Shown here: positions 24,534 through 32,007 of the stretch, in pieces
How the letters are laid out: each line of letters opens with the position of its first letter
How positions within the stretch are numbered: the stretch's first letter is position 1
Source: Acidimicrobiaceae bacterium
Lineage (GTDB): Bacteria; Actinomycetota; Acidimicrobiia; Acidimicrobiales; RAAP-2
Direction of reading: 5' to 3'
Length of the DNA: 35,031 bases
Assembly (NCBI GenBank): GCA_003161255.1
Contig: PMOQ01000023.1
Coordinates: forward strand, 1 to 35,031
Position numbers and translations under genes: made by a program
Notes under the pieces: generated by a model
The model's input: only the letters and a program-made list of their open reading frames with translations
Told to the model about the DNA's origin: nothing
The model's database searches: none

Positions 24534-25628
24534 ATGACCCCGCCATTTCGCGCCGACCACGTCGGAAGCCTCCTGCGCCCGGCCGCGCTGCGAACGACGT
24601 TCCGCCAGCACGCCGACGGTCAGCTCGACGACGAGAGTCTCCGCGCAGCCCAGGACGCTGCCATCCGGGATGTCGTCGCCCTCCAGGAGCGGGTCGGCCT
24701 GGAGTCGATCACCGACGGTGAGTTCCGGCGCGCCTCCTACTGGCACGCATTCGTCGACGCGCTCGACGGGATGGTGATCCGGCCGGCCTCCTTCGAGTTC
24801 AGGGACGACGCCGGCGACAAGATGGCGTTCACCGCTCCCTACGTCGCGTCACGGATCGTGCGCAAGCACTCGATCGCCGGCGAGGAGTTCGGCTACCTCG
24901 CCGGCGCCACCACCAAGACGCCGAAGCTGACCTTGCCGGCTCCCTCCACGATGCACTTCTGGCGCTTCACCGACGCGATCGAGCCGGGGGTCTACGACGG
25001 GCCCGAGGAATTCTTCGCCGAGCTGTGCGCCATCTACGTCGAAGAGTTGGAGGAGCTCGCCGGGCGCGGCGCGACCTACGTGCAGCTGGACGAGGTCGCG
25101 CTGGCCATGTTGTGCGACCCCAGGGTCCAAGCCTCGGTCCGCGAGCAAGGCGCCGATCCCGGCGCGCTGACGGACCTCTACGTGGACGCCGTCGCCACGA
25201 TCCTCGAGAACCGCCCGTCCGGGATGGCCATCGCCATGCACATGTGCCGGGGCAACTACAAGGCCCACTGGCTCTCCTCGGGCGGCTACGAACCCCTCGC
25301 CGAACGGATCTTCGGCTCCCTTGCGCTCGATGGTCTCCTCGTGGAGTTCGACACCGAGCGCGCCGGGGACTTCGCCCCGCTGCGTTTCGTCCGACCCGAG
25401 ACGACCGTCGTCCTGGGCTTGGTCAGCTCGAAGACCCCGGTCCTCGAGGACGTCGACACGCTCGTGCGTCGCATCGAGGAGGCCAGCGCCCACGTGCCGG
25501 TGGAGCGCCTCGGGATCTCGCCCCAATGCGGTTTCGCCAGCACCATCGGGGGCAACCCGCTCAGCGAGGACGACGAGAAGGCGAAGCTTTCGCTCGTCGT
25601 CGAGGTGGCCGGGCGGGTCTGGAGCTAA
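24534..25628 (+). CDS. MetE C-terminal-domain-like methyltransferase (cobalamin-independent methionine synthase family)
   Basis: 364 residues, about the size of a stand-alone MetE catalytic barrel (YxjG/YxjH-like) rather than the roughly 750-residue MetE. Opening RADHVGSLLRP and ITDGEFRRASYW are typical. Zinc-ligand candidates are His and Cys in MHMCRGN (about 236-242), Glu in VEFDTERAG, and Cys in SPQCGFAST (about 330), so the thiol-activating site is complete. Family members transfer methyl groups to thiols such as homocysteine from folate or other donors; the donor here is unknown. The ATG at 24534 follows GGAG. It diverges from the liv genes across 156 bp. No methionine or B12 riboswitch is visible there. 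Confidence 0.85.
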   Translation: MTPPFRADHVGSLLRPAALRTTFRQHADGQLDDESLRAAQDAAIRDVVALQERVGLESITDGEFRRASYWHAFVDALDGMVIRPASFEFRDDAGDKMAFTAPYVASRIVRKHSIAGEEFGYLAGATTKTPKLTLPAPSTMHFWRFTDAIEPGVYDGPEEFFAELCAIYVEELEELAGRGATYVQLDEVALAMLCDPRVQASVREQGADPGALTDLYVDAVATILENRPSGMAIAMHMCRGNYKAHWLSSGGYEPLAERIFGSLALDGLLVEFDTERAGDFAPLRFVRPETTVVLGLVSSKTPVLEDVDTLVRRIEEASAHVPVERLGISPQCGFASTIGGNPLSEDDEKAKLSLVVEVAGRVWS

Positions 25629-25646
25629 CTCGGACACCCCGAGGCC

Positions 25647-26582
25647 TCAGGCCACGCAGTGCAGGGGGCCCCCGTTGTACTGGACCATCTCTTGTATGGC
25701 CACCATGCCGATCGGCGCGCCGGGGGCGGCCCCGTCGAGCTCGGCATAGGCCCGGTGCAGGTTGCCGACGATCCGCTCGGGGTCAAGCAGATCGGCGAAC
25801 TCGCCGAGGTCCGTCTGGAGCGCCGCGTCGAGCGGCGACAGGCCGGCCGCCTTGGCGCTCTTCGCGGTCTCGGTCACGAAGTTGAGGTAGGCGACCAGGC
25901 CGTCGATGACGCCGACGCCGCAGACGTCCCCGTGCCCCGGCACGATCACGCTCGGGTTGAGCGCACGGAGGTCGTCCAGCACCTTCAATGCCCCCGAGAT
26001 CGACCCAGCCAGGTTGAACGGGGTCCCGCCGTTGAAGATGAGGTCGCCTGCGAAGAGCACCGAGCGTTCGGGGATCCAGACCGTCACGTCGTTCGTGGTG
26101 TGGGCCGGGGTCCCGACGTAGCGGACCTCCATGCGGAGGTCGTCGACGAACATGGTGACCGAGTCGCTGAACGTCAATGTCGGGGGTGCCTTCTCGATGT
26201 TGCCCCAGTCGACACCCGGGAACGGGCCGACGCCGGGGGGCATCGGCGGCATGTTCAGCATCTCGGCCCGGCAGTCGTGGTGGGCGACGATCGTCGTCGG
26301 GCCGAAGAAGCAGTTCCCGTTGGTGTGGTCCAGGTGCGAATGCGTGTTGATGAGGGTGCGCACCGGCGCCGATGTCACCGACGCGATCGCCTCCAGGTAG
26401 GCGCGGGTGCGGCGCTCCGTCGACGACGCATCGACGCTGACCACGCTGTCGCTCCCGACGAGGAAGCCGGTGTTGTTGAGGCACCAGCCGCCGTCGGGCT
26501 GGATGTAGGCGAAGACCCCGTCGCTCACCTCTTCGATTCGGGGCGGAGCCAGGTTGTCGTGGTCATGCGCGGTCGACGTCAC
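25647..26582 (-). CDS. Metallo-beta-lactamase-fold hydrolase
   Basis: 311 residues. Metal site: HSHLDH (His81, His83, Asp85, His86), then His in GTPAHTTNDVTVW, Asp in LFAGDLIFNGGTP and His in VPGHGDVCG. This is the classical dinuclear metallo-hydrolase set. The C-terminal part (about 230-311) is helical and ends near the residue line LDGAAPGAPIGM. Substrate cannot be told from sequence; relatives include esterases, lactonases and thioesterases. It lies 180 bp downstream of the isomerase gene on the same strand and may belong to the same catabolic unit. The start is a GTG at 26582 with GGGAG about 12 nt upstream. An inverted repeat (GACACGA, TCGTGTC) lies just before it. Confidence 0.88.
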   Translation of the reverse strand: MTSTAHDHDNLAPPRIEEVSDGVFAYIQPDGGWCLNNTGFLVGSDSVVSVDASSTERRTRAYLEAIASVTSAPVRTLINTHSHLDHTNGNCFFGPTTIVAHHDCRAEMLNMPPMPPGVGPFPGVDWGNIEKAPPTLTFSDSVTMFVDDLRMEVRYVGTPAHTTNDVTVWIPERSVLFAGDLIFNGGTPFNLAGSISGALKVLDDLRALNPSVIVPGHGDVCGVGVIDGLVAYLNFVTETAKSAKAAGLSPLDAALQTDLGEFADLLDPERIVGNLHRAYAELDGAAPGAPIGMVAIQEMVQYNGGPLHCVA

Positions 26583-26762
26583 GTCGTTTCATCTCCCTCC
26601 GACACGAGCCGTTCGATGCGCGTCGTCGTGTCAACGAACCCACGGTCAAACGTATCGGCCGACCCCGGATCCGACAACCATCGATGCGCGCGATCGGATC
26701 ACATGCACGGCCAAGGACCACGGTCCGGGCCCGACAACGAGCGTCGGCTCAAGCCGGTGTGC

Positions 26763-27494
26763 TCAGAGCCAGGGCGGCAGGTCCGGGAGGGGGGCCGAGC
26801 TCTCGAGGTCGGCCCCGTCCGTGCGACCGAGCAGCCACCCCGCAAGCCCCTGGGTCGATCCACTGACCTCGACCGCGTCCGCGGATTCGGGCCCGATGGC
26901 GAGCCAGGCGGGCTCGGTCCCGGTCACAACCAGGATGGCCGGCGAGCAGGTCTCGCGGCTGGCGAATCGACTCGCCGCTTCCGCGAGAAGTGCCGCAGCG
27001 ACGTCCCGATCGACGTCGGCGAAGGTCGCGGCCCCGCCGAGGTCGACGCCGTGCACCCACACCTCCCGCACCCGCATCCAGGGGATCTCGCTGGCCGCGA
27101 CGGCGTGGCCGAGCGCTGTTCGGACCTCGGCGGCCCACGCGAGTTCGGGCATCGCCGAGACCGCATCTCGGAACCGGCCGGCCTCGGCGAGCGCGTCGGC
27201 GCGGACCTCGTCGGCCGGCAGCTGTGCGCCGGCCTCGATGTCGGCGCGTCGGTGGTCGATGCTCGGGTACATCGGCGACTCGACCCCTGTCGCGGCCCAC
27301 CGGAGGAGGTTCTCGAGCCCCCGGGCGTTCCGGGCGATATGGCTGACCACGTGGAGCCGGGTCCAGCCGGGGAGCCTCGAGGGCCCGCGTAGCTCCTCGT
27401 CGCTCAGCTGGCCGAGCTGGGCGTCGAAGAACTCGGTGCCGCGATCCATCCAGTCGAAGAGCCGGTTCAGGCGTTGCGCGTCCTGGCCGGTCAC
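26763..27494 (-). CDS. Mycothiol-dependent maleylpyruvate isomerase-family protein
   Basis: 243 residues. An N-terminal DinB-like four-helix domain has SRLPGWTRLHVVSHIARNA (metal His), and VWVHGVDLGG holds the second His near residue 145. A C-terminal MDMPI-type domain runs to the end (VVTGTEPAWLAIGPES, GWLLGR). Family knowledge: the best known member isomerises maleylpyruvate to fumarylpyruvate with mycothiol; others are unrelated thiol transferases. I chose the GTG at 27494 because it overlaps the stop of the upstream hydrolase gene as GTGA, the style seen elsewhere in this genome. A GTG at 27518 is the alternative. The tight pairing with a fumarylacetoacetase-family gene supports the isomerase role. 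Confidence 0.8.
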   Translation of the reverse strand: MTGQDAQRLNRLFDWMDRGTEFFDAQLGQLSDEELRGPSRLPGWTRLHVVSHIARNARGLENLLRWAATGVESPMYPSIDHRRADIEAGAQLPADEVRADALAEAGRFRDAVSAMPELAWAAEVRTALGHAVAASEIPWMRVREVWVHGVDLGGAATFADVDRDVAAALLAEAASRFASRETCSPAILVVTGTEPAWLAIGPESADAVEVSGSTQGLAGWLLGRTDGADLESSAPLPDLPPWL

Positions 27495-28315
27495 GTCCGG
27501 CGACACACGTTCCGGCACTCCCCCACCCCGGCGATCCTGGTGGTCACCACGTCCCCGTCGGCGAGAAACACCGGGGGCGTGCGAGCCGCGCCCACCCCAC
27601 CCGGCGTGCCCGACGCGATCACGTCACCGGGCAGCAGGGTCACGACCGAGGAGATGTAGGACACCAGCGCCGCCGGGCCGAACACGAGGTCGCCGATGTC
27701 GGAGCGCTGCATGTTCTCGCCGTTCACGTCGCAGGCGATCTCGCCGGAGAGCCCGTCGGCCTCGTCACTCGTCACCATCCACGGCCCGACCGGGGTCGAA
27801 CCCTCGAAGGTCTTGCCCTGCAGCCACTGCAGGGTGCGGCTCTGCCAATCCCGCGCCGTTACGTCGTTCAACACGCTGTATCCGGCGATCGCCGCGGGTG
27901 CGTCGGCCTCGGACACGTTGCGGGCCGGGGCGCCGATGATCACGGCCAGCTCGGCTTCCCAGTCGAGCTGCTTGGTGATCCCGGGCAACCCGATGTCGTC
28001 GTGGGCGCCGATCAGCGCGCAGCGATACTTTGCGAACAGCGTCGGATACTCCGGGAGCTCCCGGCCCATCTCCAAGATGTGGTTCCGGTAGTTGAGGCCG
28101 ACACACACGATCTTGTCCGGACGCGGCACCAGGATCTCGTACTCCAGCCCCGCCAGGTCGTGATTGGTGCCCGAGGCCGCCTCCGCCCGCTGACGCCAGT
28201 CCGGCTGCGCGAACAACTGCCCCAGATCGCCGGCACCGGAGATCTCGACCGCGTGGTCGTCGTCGATGCGGACGGCTGCCGTCGCGCCCCGATTCCGGAT
28301 GGTGGCCAGTTTCAC
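27491..28315 (-). CDS. Fumarylacetoacetate hydrolase-family protein, probable fumarylpyruvate-type hydrolase
   Basis: 274 residues. The family core is clear: KIVCVGLNYRNHILEMG (about 68-84), metal-binding Glu residues in DWEAELAVIIG, Asp in YSVLNDVTARDWQ, then QGKTFEGSTPVGPWMV, ISSVVTLLPGDVIASGTPGGVG near the C-terminus. The start is a GTG at 28315 with AGGAGA six nt upstream. In the gentisate route, members of this family split fumarylpyruvate into fumarate and pyruvate after a mycothiol-dependent isomerase has acted; the overlapping isomerase gene next to it makes that role plausible. Other family roles (oxaloacetate decarboxylase, other acylpyruvases) cannot be excluded. No ring-cleavage dioxygenase is in the window. 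Confidence 0.88.
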   Translation of the reverse strand: MKLATIRNRGATAAVRIDDDHAVEISGAGDLGQLFAQPDWRQRAEAASGTNHDLAGLEYEILVPRPDKIVCVGLNYRNHILEMGRELPEYPTLFAKYRCALIGAHDDIGLPGITKQLDWEAELAVIIGAPARNVSEADAPAAIAGYSVLNDVTARDWQSRTLQWLQGKTFEGSTPVGPWMVTSDEADGLSGEIACDVNGENMQRSDIGDLVFGPAALVSYISSVVTLLPGDVIASGTPGGVGAARTPPVFLADGDVVTTRIAGVGECRNVCRRT

Positions 28316-28688
28316 GATGTTCTCCTGATCTGGTTGTGGAGTGCTGCTCTATGGCTCGGTCTCGGTCCGGAAGAGCCTGGGGCCTCATCGACGGGGCGTC
28401 ACTGAAGACGGGGACCACCGGGGTTGGCATACGCGATCGCACAGCGCTCGCCCCCGCGCCCGACCGGAATCAACGTGCCCCGAACCGCTCGGCGAGCGGC
28501 AGCAGGTCGCCGTCGGATTCACCCTGGGTCATCGTTCACCCCTCGATCGGATCGATACCCCATGGGATCGAACCGCCACAGACAACCGAACACGCGGGCC
28601 AAAGCGACGGCGGGCTCGCACGACACAATGTATTCCGCTCGGGCTGCCATCGCTCCTCGTCTAGCGCCACTCGGGACGTCACCTCGGC
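28316..28688. other. 373-bp gap between the GNAT and hydrolase genes
   Basis: It holds one 20-codon ORF with a strong ribosome binding site (28470-28532, minus) and an imperfect palindrome centred on CCATGG near 28554-28573. No other coding signal or transposon remnant is evident. Confidence 0.5.
28470..28532 (-). CDS. 20-residue small ORF with strong Shine-Dalgarno
   Basis: ATG at 28532 is preceded by GAGGGGTGA with about 4-nt spacing. The peptide is acidic at the N-terminus (MTQGESDGDLL) and ends LAERFGAR before a TGA at 28470-28472. It lies about 155 nt upstream of the hydrolase gene on the same strand. It could be a leader peptide or the remaining 5' end of a lost gene. It is unlike any family I know. 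Confidence 0.3.
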   Translation of the reverse strand: MTQGESDGDLLPLAERFGAR

Positions 28689-29156
28689 TCAGGGCGACCA
28701 ACGTAAGCGGACGTCCGGCTCACCCTCTTCGTTGGCGCCGTCGGTCATTTCCACGGCGACAAACCCATGGCGCTCATAGAACCGACGTGCGCCCTCATTG
28801 CTCTGGAAGGTCCACAGTTCGAGGCCGTCAGGACTTCGATCTTGTGCGAACGTGACCAGCCGGGAGCCGAGCCCGCGGCCGGTCAATGCCGGGTCCACGT
28901 GGAGGTGCTCGATCCACCCGGGGTCGAGCACCATCAGGGCGACGATCCCGATGCCGGCGCGCTCGAGGACCCACACCTCTGACTTCGCGAACACGACGGT
29001 CGCGAAGTGGTTGTGAACGCCCTCGTCGTCGTGGATCGTCGCCGGGTTCGCCGGGAACGAGGCCTTGCGGGAGCGGAGCCACAAACCGGCGACGGCGTCA
29101 GCCTCGTCCTGACGGGCCAGCCGCAGCACGTCGGGCTCCGCTTCCTCGGTCGCCAT
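28689..29156 (-). CDS. GNAT-family N-acetyltransferase
   Basis: 155 residues. The acetyl-CoA binding segment is IEHLHVDPALTGRGLGSRLV (about 85-105), with the RxxGxG/A-type RGLGSR loop. The end of the fold, LWTFQSNEGARRFYERHGFV, is also typical. I start at the ATG at 29156, which follows CTGGGGTCA; an ATG four codons earlier (29168) is possible. The substrate is unknown. It points toward the gentisate-like genes on the same strand but is separated from them by 373 bp, and it diverges from the lipoprotein gene. Confidence 0.9.
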   Translation of the reverse strand: MATEEAEPDVLRLARQDEADAVAGLWLRSRKASFPANPATIHDDEGVHNHFATVVFAKSEVWVLERAGIGIVALMVLDPGWIEHLHVDPALTGRGLGSRLVTFAQDRSPDGLELWTFQSNEGARRFYERHGFVAVEMTDGANEEGEPDVRLRWSP

Positions 29157-29221
29157 TGACCCCAGCATGCCCGACGCTCCGGTTCCTAGGCTGCTCGAGC
29201 ATCTCCCGATGGAGGAGGTCG

Positions 29222-29746
29222 ATGCGAAGAAGGCACACGTGGATCGCGGCGGTTCTGGCGGTGGCCCTGGGCCTGGCCGGCTGCAGCGTCCGGAACCTGC
29301 ACCCCGCGAAGGCGGTACCGGTCCGACTCCCGTCGGGCACGGGGGTCACCATCAACACCACCACCACCACCACCACGCGGCCCGCGATCGCGGGAACCGG
29401 AACCGCCGCGCTTGAGGTGACCCCCGGAACGACGGTGCGGGCCGGGACCACGATCGCGATCTCGCCGAGCGAACCCTGCGATACCGCCGGGGCGGGAACC
29501 CCCGATGAGCTGTACTACGACGTCTCCGTGAGTGTGATCTTCTCCAACAACCAGACCATCAACCAGTCGTTCGGCGCCGACCTCATCGTCGAGGCGAACA
29601 AGTCGACTGGAGATTGGTCGACCGAGATCGCGATCCCGGCGACCACCGCGTCCGGCCCGTACTCGCTCACCGCGATGTGCTTCTACGGCCGGACCAACCT
29701 GACGCCGACGTACGGGAGCGTCCCGATGACGGTGACCGCGCCGTGA
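29222..29746 (+). CDS. Secreted lipoprotein of unknown function
   Basis: 174 residues. The N-terminus has positive charges (MRRRHTW), a hydrophobic core and the lipobox LAGC, with lipidated Cys21. A seven-threonine linker (residues 46-52) follows. The rest looks like an all-beta domain (VTPGTTVRAGTTIAISPSEPC, then a central DELYYDVSVSVIF and a C-terminal SGPYSLTAMCFYGRT), similar in style to bacterial Ig-like domains. Two cysteines outside the lipobox may form a disulfide. The start is fixed by GGAGGAGG directly before the ATG. A GC hairpin follows the stop. I do not recognise a family. Confidence 0.85.
   Translation: MRRRHTWIAAVLAVALGLAGCSVRNLHPAKAVPVRLPSGTGVTINTTTTTTTRPAIAGTGTAALEVTPGTTVRAGTTIAISPSEPCDTAGAGTPDELYYDVSVSVIFSNNQTINQSFGADLIVEANKSTGDWSTEIAIPATTASGPYSLTAMCFYGRTNLTPTYGSVPMTVTAP
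29357..29374 (+). repeat. (ACC)6 microsatellite in the lipoprotein gene
   Basis: Six ACC codons in frame, followed by ACG, encode the threonine linker after the lipobox. Slippage in units of three would change linker length without breaking the frame. Confidence 0.9.
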
Positions 29747-29747
29747 C

Positions 29748-29763
29748 GGCGGCTCGGTCCGCC
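29748..29763 (+). terminator. GC hairpin one base after the lipoprotein stop
   Basis: GGCGG (29748-29752) pairs with CCGCC (29759-29763) around a CTCGGT loop, one base after the TGA. No U-run follows, so it is a weak candidate terminator. Confidence 0.35.
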
Positions 29764-30024
29764 TAAGGGATGCGCGGATAGGCGCGACGAACAGGCGATG
29801 GTGCGCAGACCCGTCGTTCGGCGTGCGTTGTCGCCCGGTTCGGGCTGGCTTTCGATATGAGCGTTTTGTACTCGCCCACTGCCCCGGCACTTCGGCGATG
29901 CTCGTCGGCCCGTGGCGCGGAAGGTAAAACTGGAACTTGGATCGCGATGAGTTTCGGCACCGTGCGTCGTCACAGTTGACAGGCGCCGCAGGAAGCCCGC
30001 GAGGGCACGAGACGAGAGGACACC

Positions 30025-30810
30025 ATGACGACCACGCCCGGCAACGCGAGCAGCATCCTCCCCGGCAAGCCGCCGGTCGTCGAACTGGCCACCTGGCAGG
30101 CGGCGCGCGAGGAGCTGCTGGTCCGCGAGAAGGCGCACACCCGTGAGGGCGACGCGATCGCCGCGGCCCGGCGGCGGCTGCCGATGGTCGAGTTCAATGG
30201 CGCGGTCGAGGTCACCGGCGTTGACGGGCGGGTGCCCTTCGTCGACCTGTTCCAGGGTGACGACGAGCTCGTGGTCTACAAGCACATGTGGTCCGACGGA
30301 GCGCCGTACCAGGGGCAGTGCGAGGGCTGCACCACCACGGCCTGGCACGTGAAGGACGCCGTCTACCTCAACGCCCGGGGCGTCTCGTTCGCCGTCTTGA
30401 CCTCGGGCCCGTGGGACGAGGTGGCTCCCTACGTCGAGTTCATGGGGTACACCCAGCCCTGGTACTCGGTGCGCGGCGTGGAGGCGCCGGTCGGCGGAGG
30501 AATGGGGCAGATCGTCTGTTTCCTGCGCGACGGCGACCGCGTGTTCCTCACCTACTCGACGACGGGCCGTGGCAACGAGCCGGTCAACGGGTCCTTCAGC
30601 CTGCTCGACATGACGCCCTACGGCCGCCGCGAGGCGTGGGAGGACAACCCCGAGGGGTGGCCCGAGGCCCCTCAGGCCGACTCGCCGGTCGGTGGGCATG
30701 GCTCGCCGATCGGTTGGTTCTGGCGCTCGGACGCCGACGGCGTGGCCACCTGGGGCCCGACCAGCCGGCCCGTGCCGCAGTGGACCCGCCCCGGCGCGAC
30801 TCCCGTGTAG
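30025..30810 (+). CDS. DUF899-family thioredoxin-like protein
   Basis: 261 residues. The family pattern is visible: an N-terminal helix with REELLVREKAHTRE and RRRLPMVEF, FVDLFQGDDELVVYKHMW, a Cys pair in QCEGCTTTAWHV (about 98-109), GVSFAVLTSGPWDEVAPY, CFLRDGDRVFLTYSTTGRG and DMTPYGRREAWEDNPEGWP. DUF899 proteins have a thioredoxin-like fold; no reaction is established. The CxxC is part of the pattern, and redox activity is a guess. The ATG at 30025 follows GAGAGGACACC. A second DUF899 gene lies 1.2 kb away in the opposite orientation and differs markedly in its C-terminal extension, which this copy has and the other lacks. Confidence 0.9.
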   Translation: MTTTPGNASSILPGKPPVVELATWQAAREELLVREKAHTREGDAIAAARRRLPMVEFNGAVEVTGVDGRVPFVDLFQGDDELVVYKHMWSDGAPYQGQCEGCTTTAWHVKDAVYLNARGVSFAVLTSGPWDEVAPYVEFMGYTQPWYSVRGVEAPVGGGMGQIVCFLRDGDRVFLTYSTTGRGNEPVNGSFSLLDMTPYGRREAWEDNPEGWPEAPQADSPVGGHGSPIGWFWRSDADGVATWGPTSRPVPQWTRPGATPV

Positions 30811-30977
30811 ACGCTCGACCGCCAGGGCCACCCCACTGTCGTGGTCGTAACCCCGGACGGGCCAGATTGCCCGCGAGGCGCTCGCCCCGCTACCGAGGTC
30901 CCCGCGCCAGAACGACGAGCGGGGGCGCCCATGACGCTGCCGGTTCGGGGAGTCGACCTCTCAGTTGGTTGCGGCTC

Positions 30978-31724
30978 TTACTCCTCAGCCTGGGCTGAGC
31001 GTGCTCCAATGGACCGCAACCAACTGATCACATTCTCTTGTCGAGTCCCGAGACCAGTAGCGGCATCCAAGGCCGTACCTTCTGCGTAGTCGGGGACCCA
31101 GGCGAGATCGGCACCCGCATTCAGCAGGCGCTCTGCGGCACGGCGTTGCCCGGCTCCGCACGCGTGCCAGAAGCCCTTTGAGATCTCTTCTCGGTCGATC
31201 CCGGGTACCAAGAGAGTCTCCAAGGTGTCCAGCACGCCGAGAGCAGCGGCGTGCCAGACCTTCTCGATGCGGGCGCCGCGGGTCGCCAAGAGGCGAGCGA
31301 CGTGCCAGCACGCGTAGCCGATTGCATTGTCCAGGGGGGTGCCGATGGAGCCGTCGGGTGTTTCGAGATCCGCGCCTCGGTCAATGAGTGCGACGGCGAC
31401 ATCGACGTCGTCGCTGCTCGCGGCGTAGTGCAGAGGCGTCTCGGGTTTTCCGGCACCGGTGGTAGTGGCATTGGGATCAGCACCTGCGTCGATCAGCAGG
31501 TGCACGATGTCCGGCCCGTTGGGGAAGTAACCAGGCCAATCCGTGACGAAATGGAGTGCGGTGCCGCTACCACCTCGGGCTACGAACCTCGCCCTTGCGA
31601 GATCAGGGTTGCCCGCTATGAGACGCCTTACCAGGTCAAGATCACCGCCCTGCACGGCGGTACGCAACTCAACCGCCGCCGGCGCATCCCCCGGGATGGT
31701 GCCAGCCGTGGTCCCGTCAGTCAT
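30978..31724 (-). CDS. Ankyrin-repeat protein
   Basis: 248 residues with about four to five ankyrin repeats, for example IVHLLIDAGADPNATT, TPLHYAASSDDVDVAVALI, TPLDNAIGYACWHVARLLAT and AAERLLNAGADLAWVPD. No signal peptide or enzymatic domain is visible, so it is probably a cytoplasmic protein-binding scaffold. Lower GC than the biosynthetic genes and its position between two DUF899 genes and a SET fragment suggest an accessory region. The start is the ATG at 31724 with only a weak Shine-Dalgarno. Its partner is unknown. Confidence 0.88.
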   Translation of the reverse strand: MTDGTTAGTIPGDAPAAVELRTAVQGGDLDLVRRLIAGNPDLARARFVARGGSGTALHFVTDWPGYFPNGPDIVHLLIDAGADPNATTTGAGKPETPLHYAASSDDVDVAVALIDRGADLETPDGSIGTPLDNAIGYACWHVARLLATRGARIEKVWHAAALGVLDTLETLLVPGIDREEISKGFWHACGAGQRRAAERLLNAGADLAWVPDYAEGTALDAATGLGTRQENVISWLRSIGARSAQAEE

Positions 31725-31819
31725 GACGCAATGATCCCAGGATGTGTGCCGCGTCGGAAACTGCGACAGACCAGAGGTCCGGGACGGCCCCTTGTTGATC
31801 GAGGTGCTCGCGCGAGCCG

Positions 31820-31963
31820 ATGGAGTACCCCCACGCCGGGTATGGGCACAATGCTCAGGTGGCTGAGGCTCCGCCCGAGACCCTCTTGGTCCACACGCAC
31901 GTCGTCATCAAGGATTCCGGGATCGAAGGAAAGGGGCTCTTTGCTACGGAGGATCTCTACTGA
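31820..31963 (+). pseudogene. SET-domain protein, N-terminal fragment
   Basis: A 47-codon frame from an ATG at 31820 ends in VVIKDSGIEGKGLFATEDLY and a TGA. SGIxGKGLFATEDL is the hallmark opening of SET-domain proteins (normally followed by xxGxxVxxLGG). The remaining 80 or more residues, including the catalytic NHxCxPN motif, are absent; after the stop, an eroded AGP...SRIGA trace appears in another frame. It is probably a broken remnant of a small bacterial SET protein. Its 3' part may have been lost when the neighbouring DUF899 gene arrived (inference). Confidence 0.7.
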
Positions 31964-32007
31964 GGCAGGTCCCAGGAGCCGTATCGGAGCCTGGACCAGC
32001 TCCCGCC

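Noticed and set aside
29747-30024. TTGACA near 29976 as a promoter for the DUF899 gene
   Set aside because: No -10 box lies at a suitable distance in the GC-rich sequence that follows.
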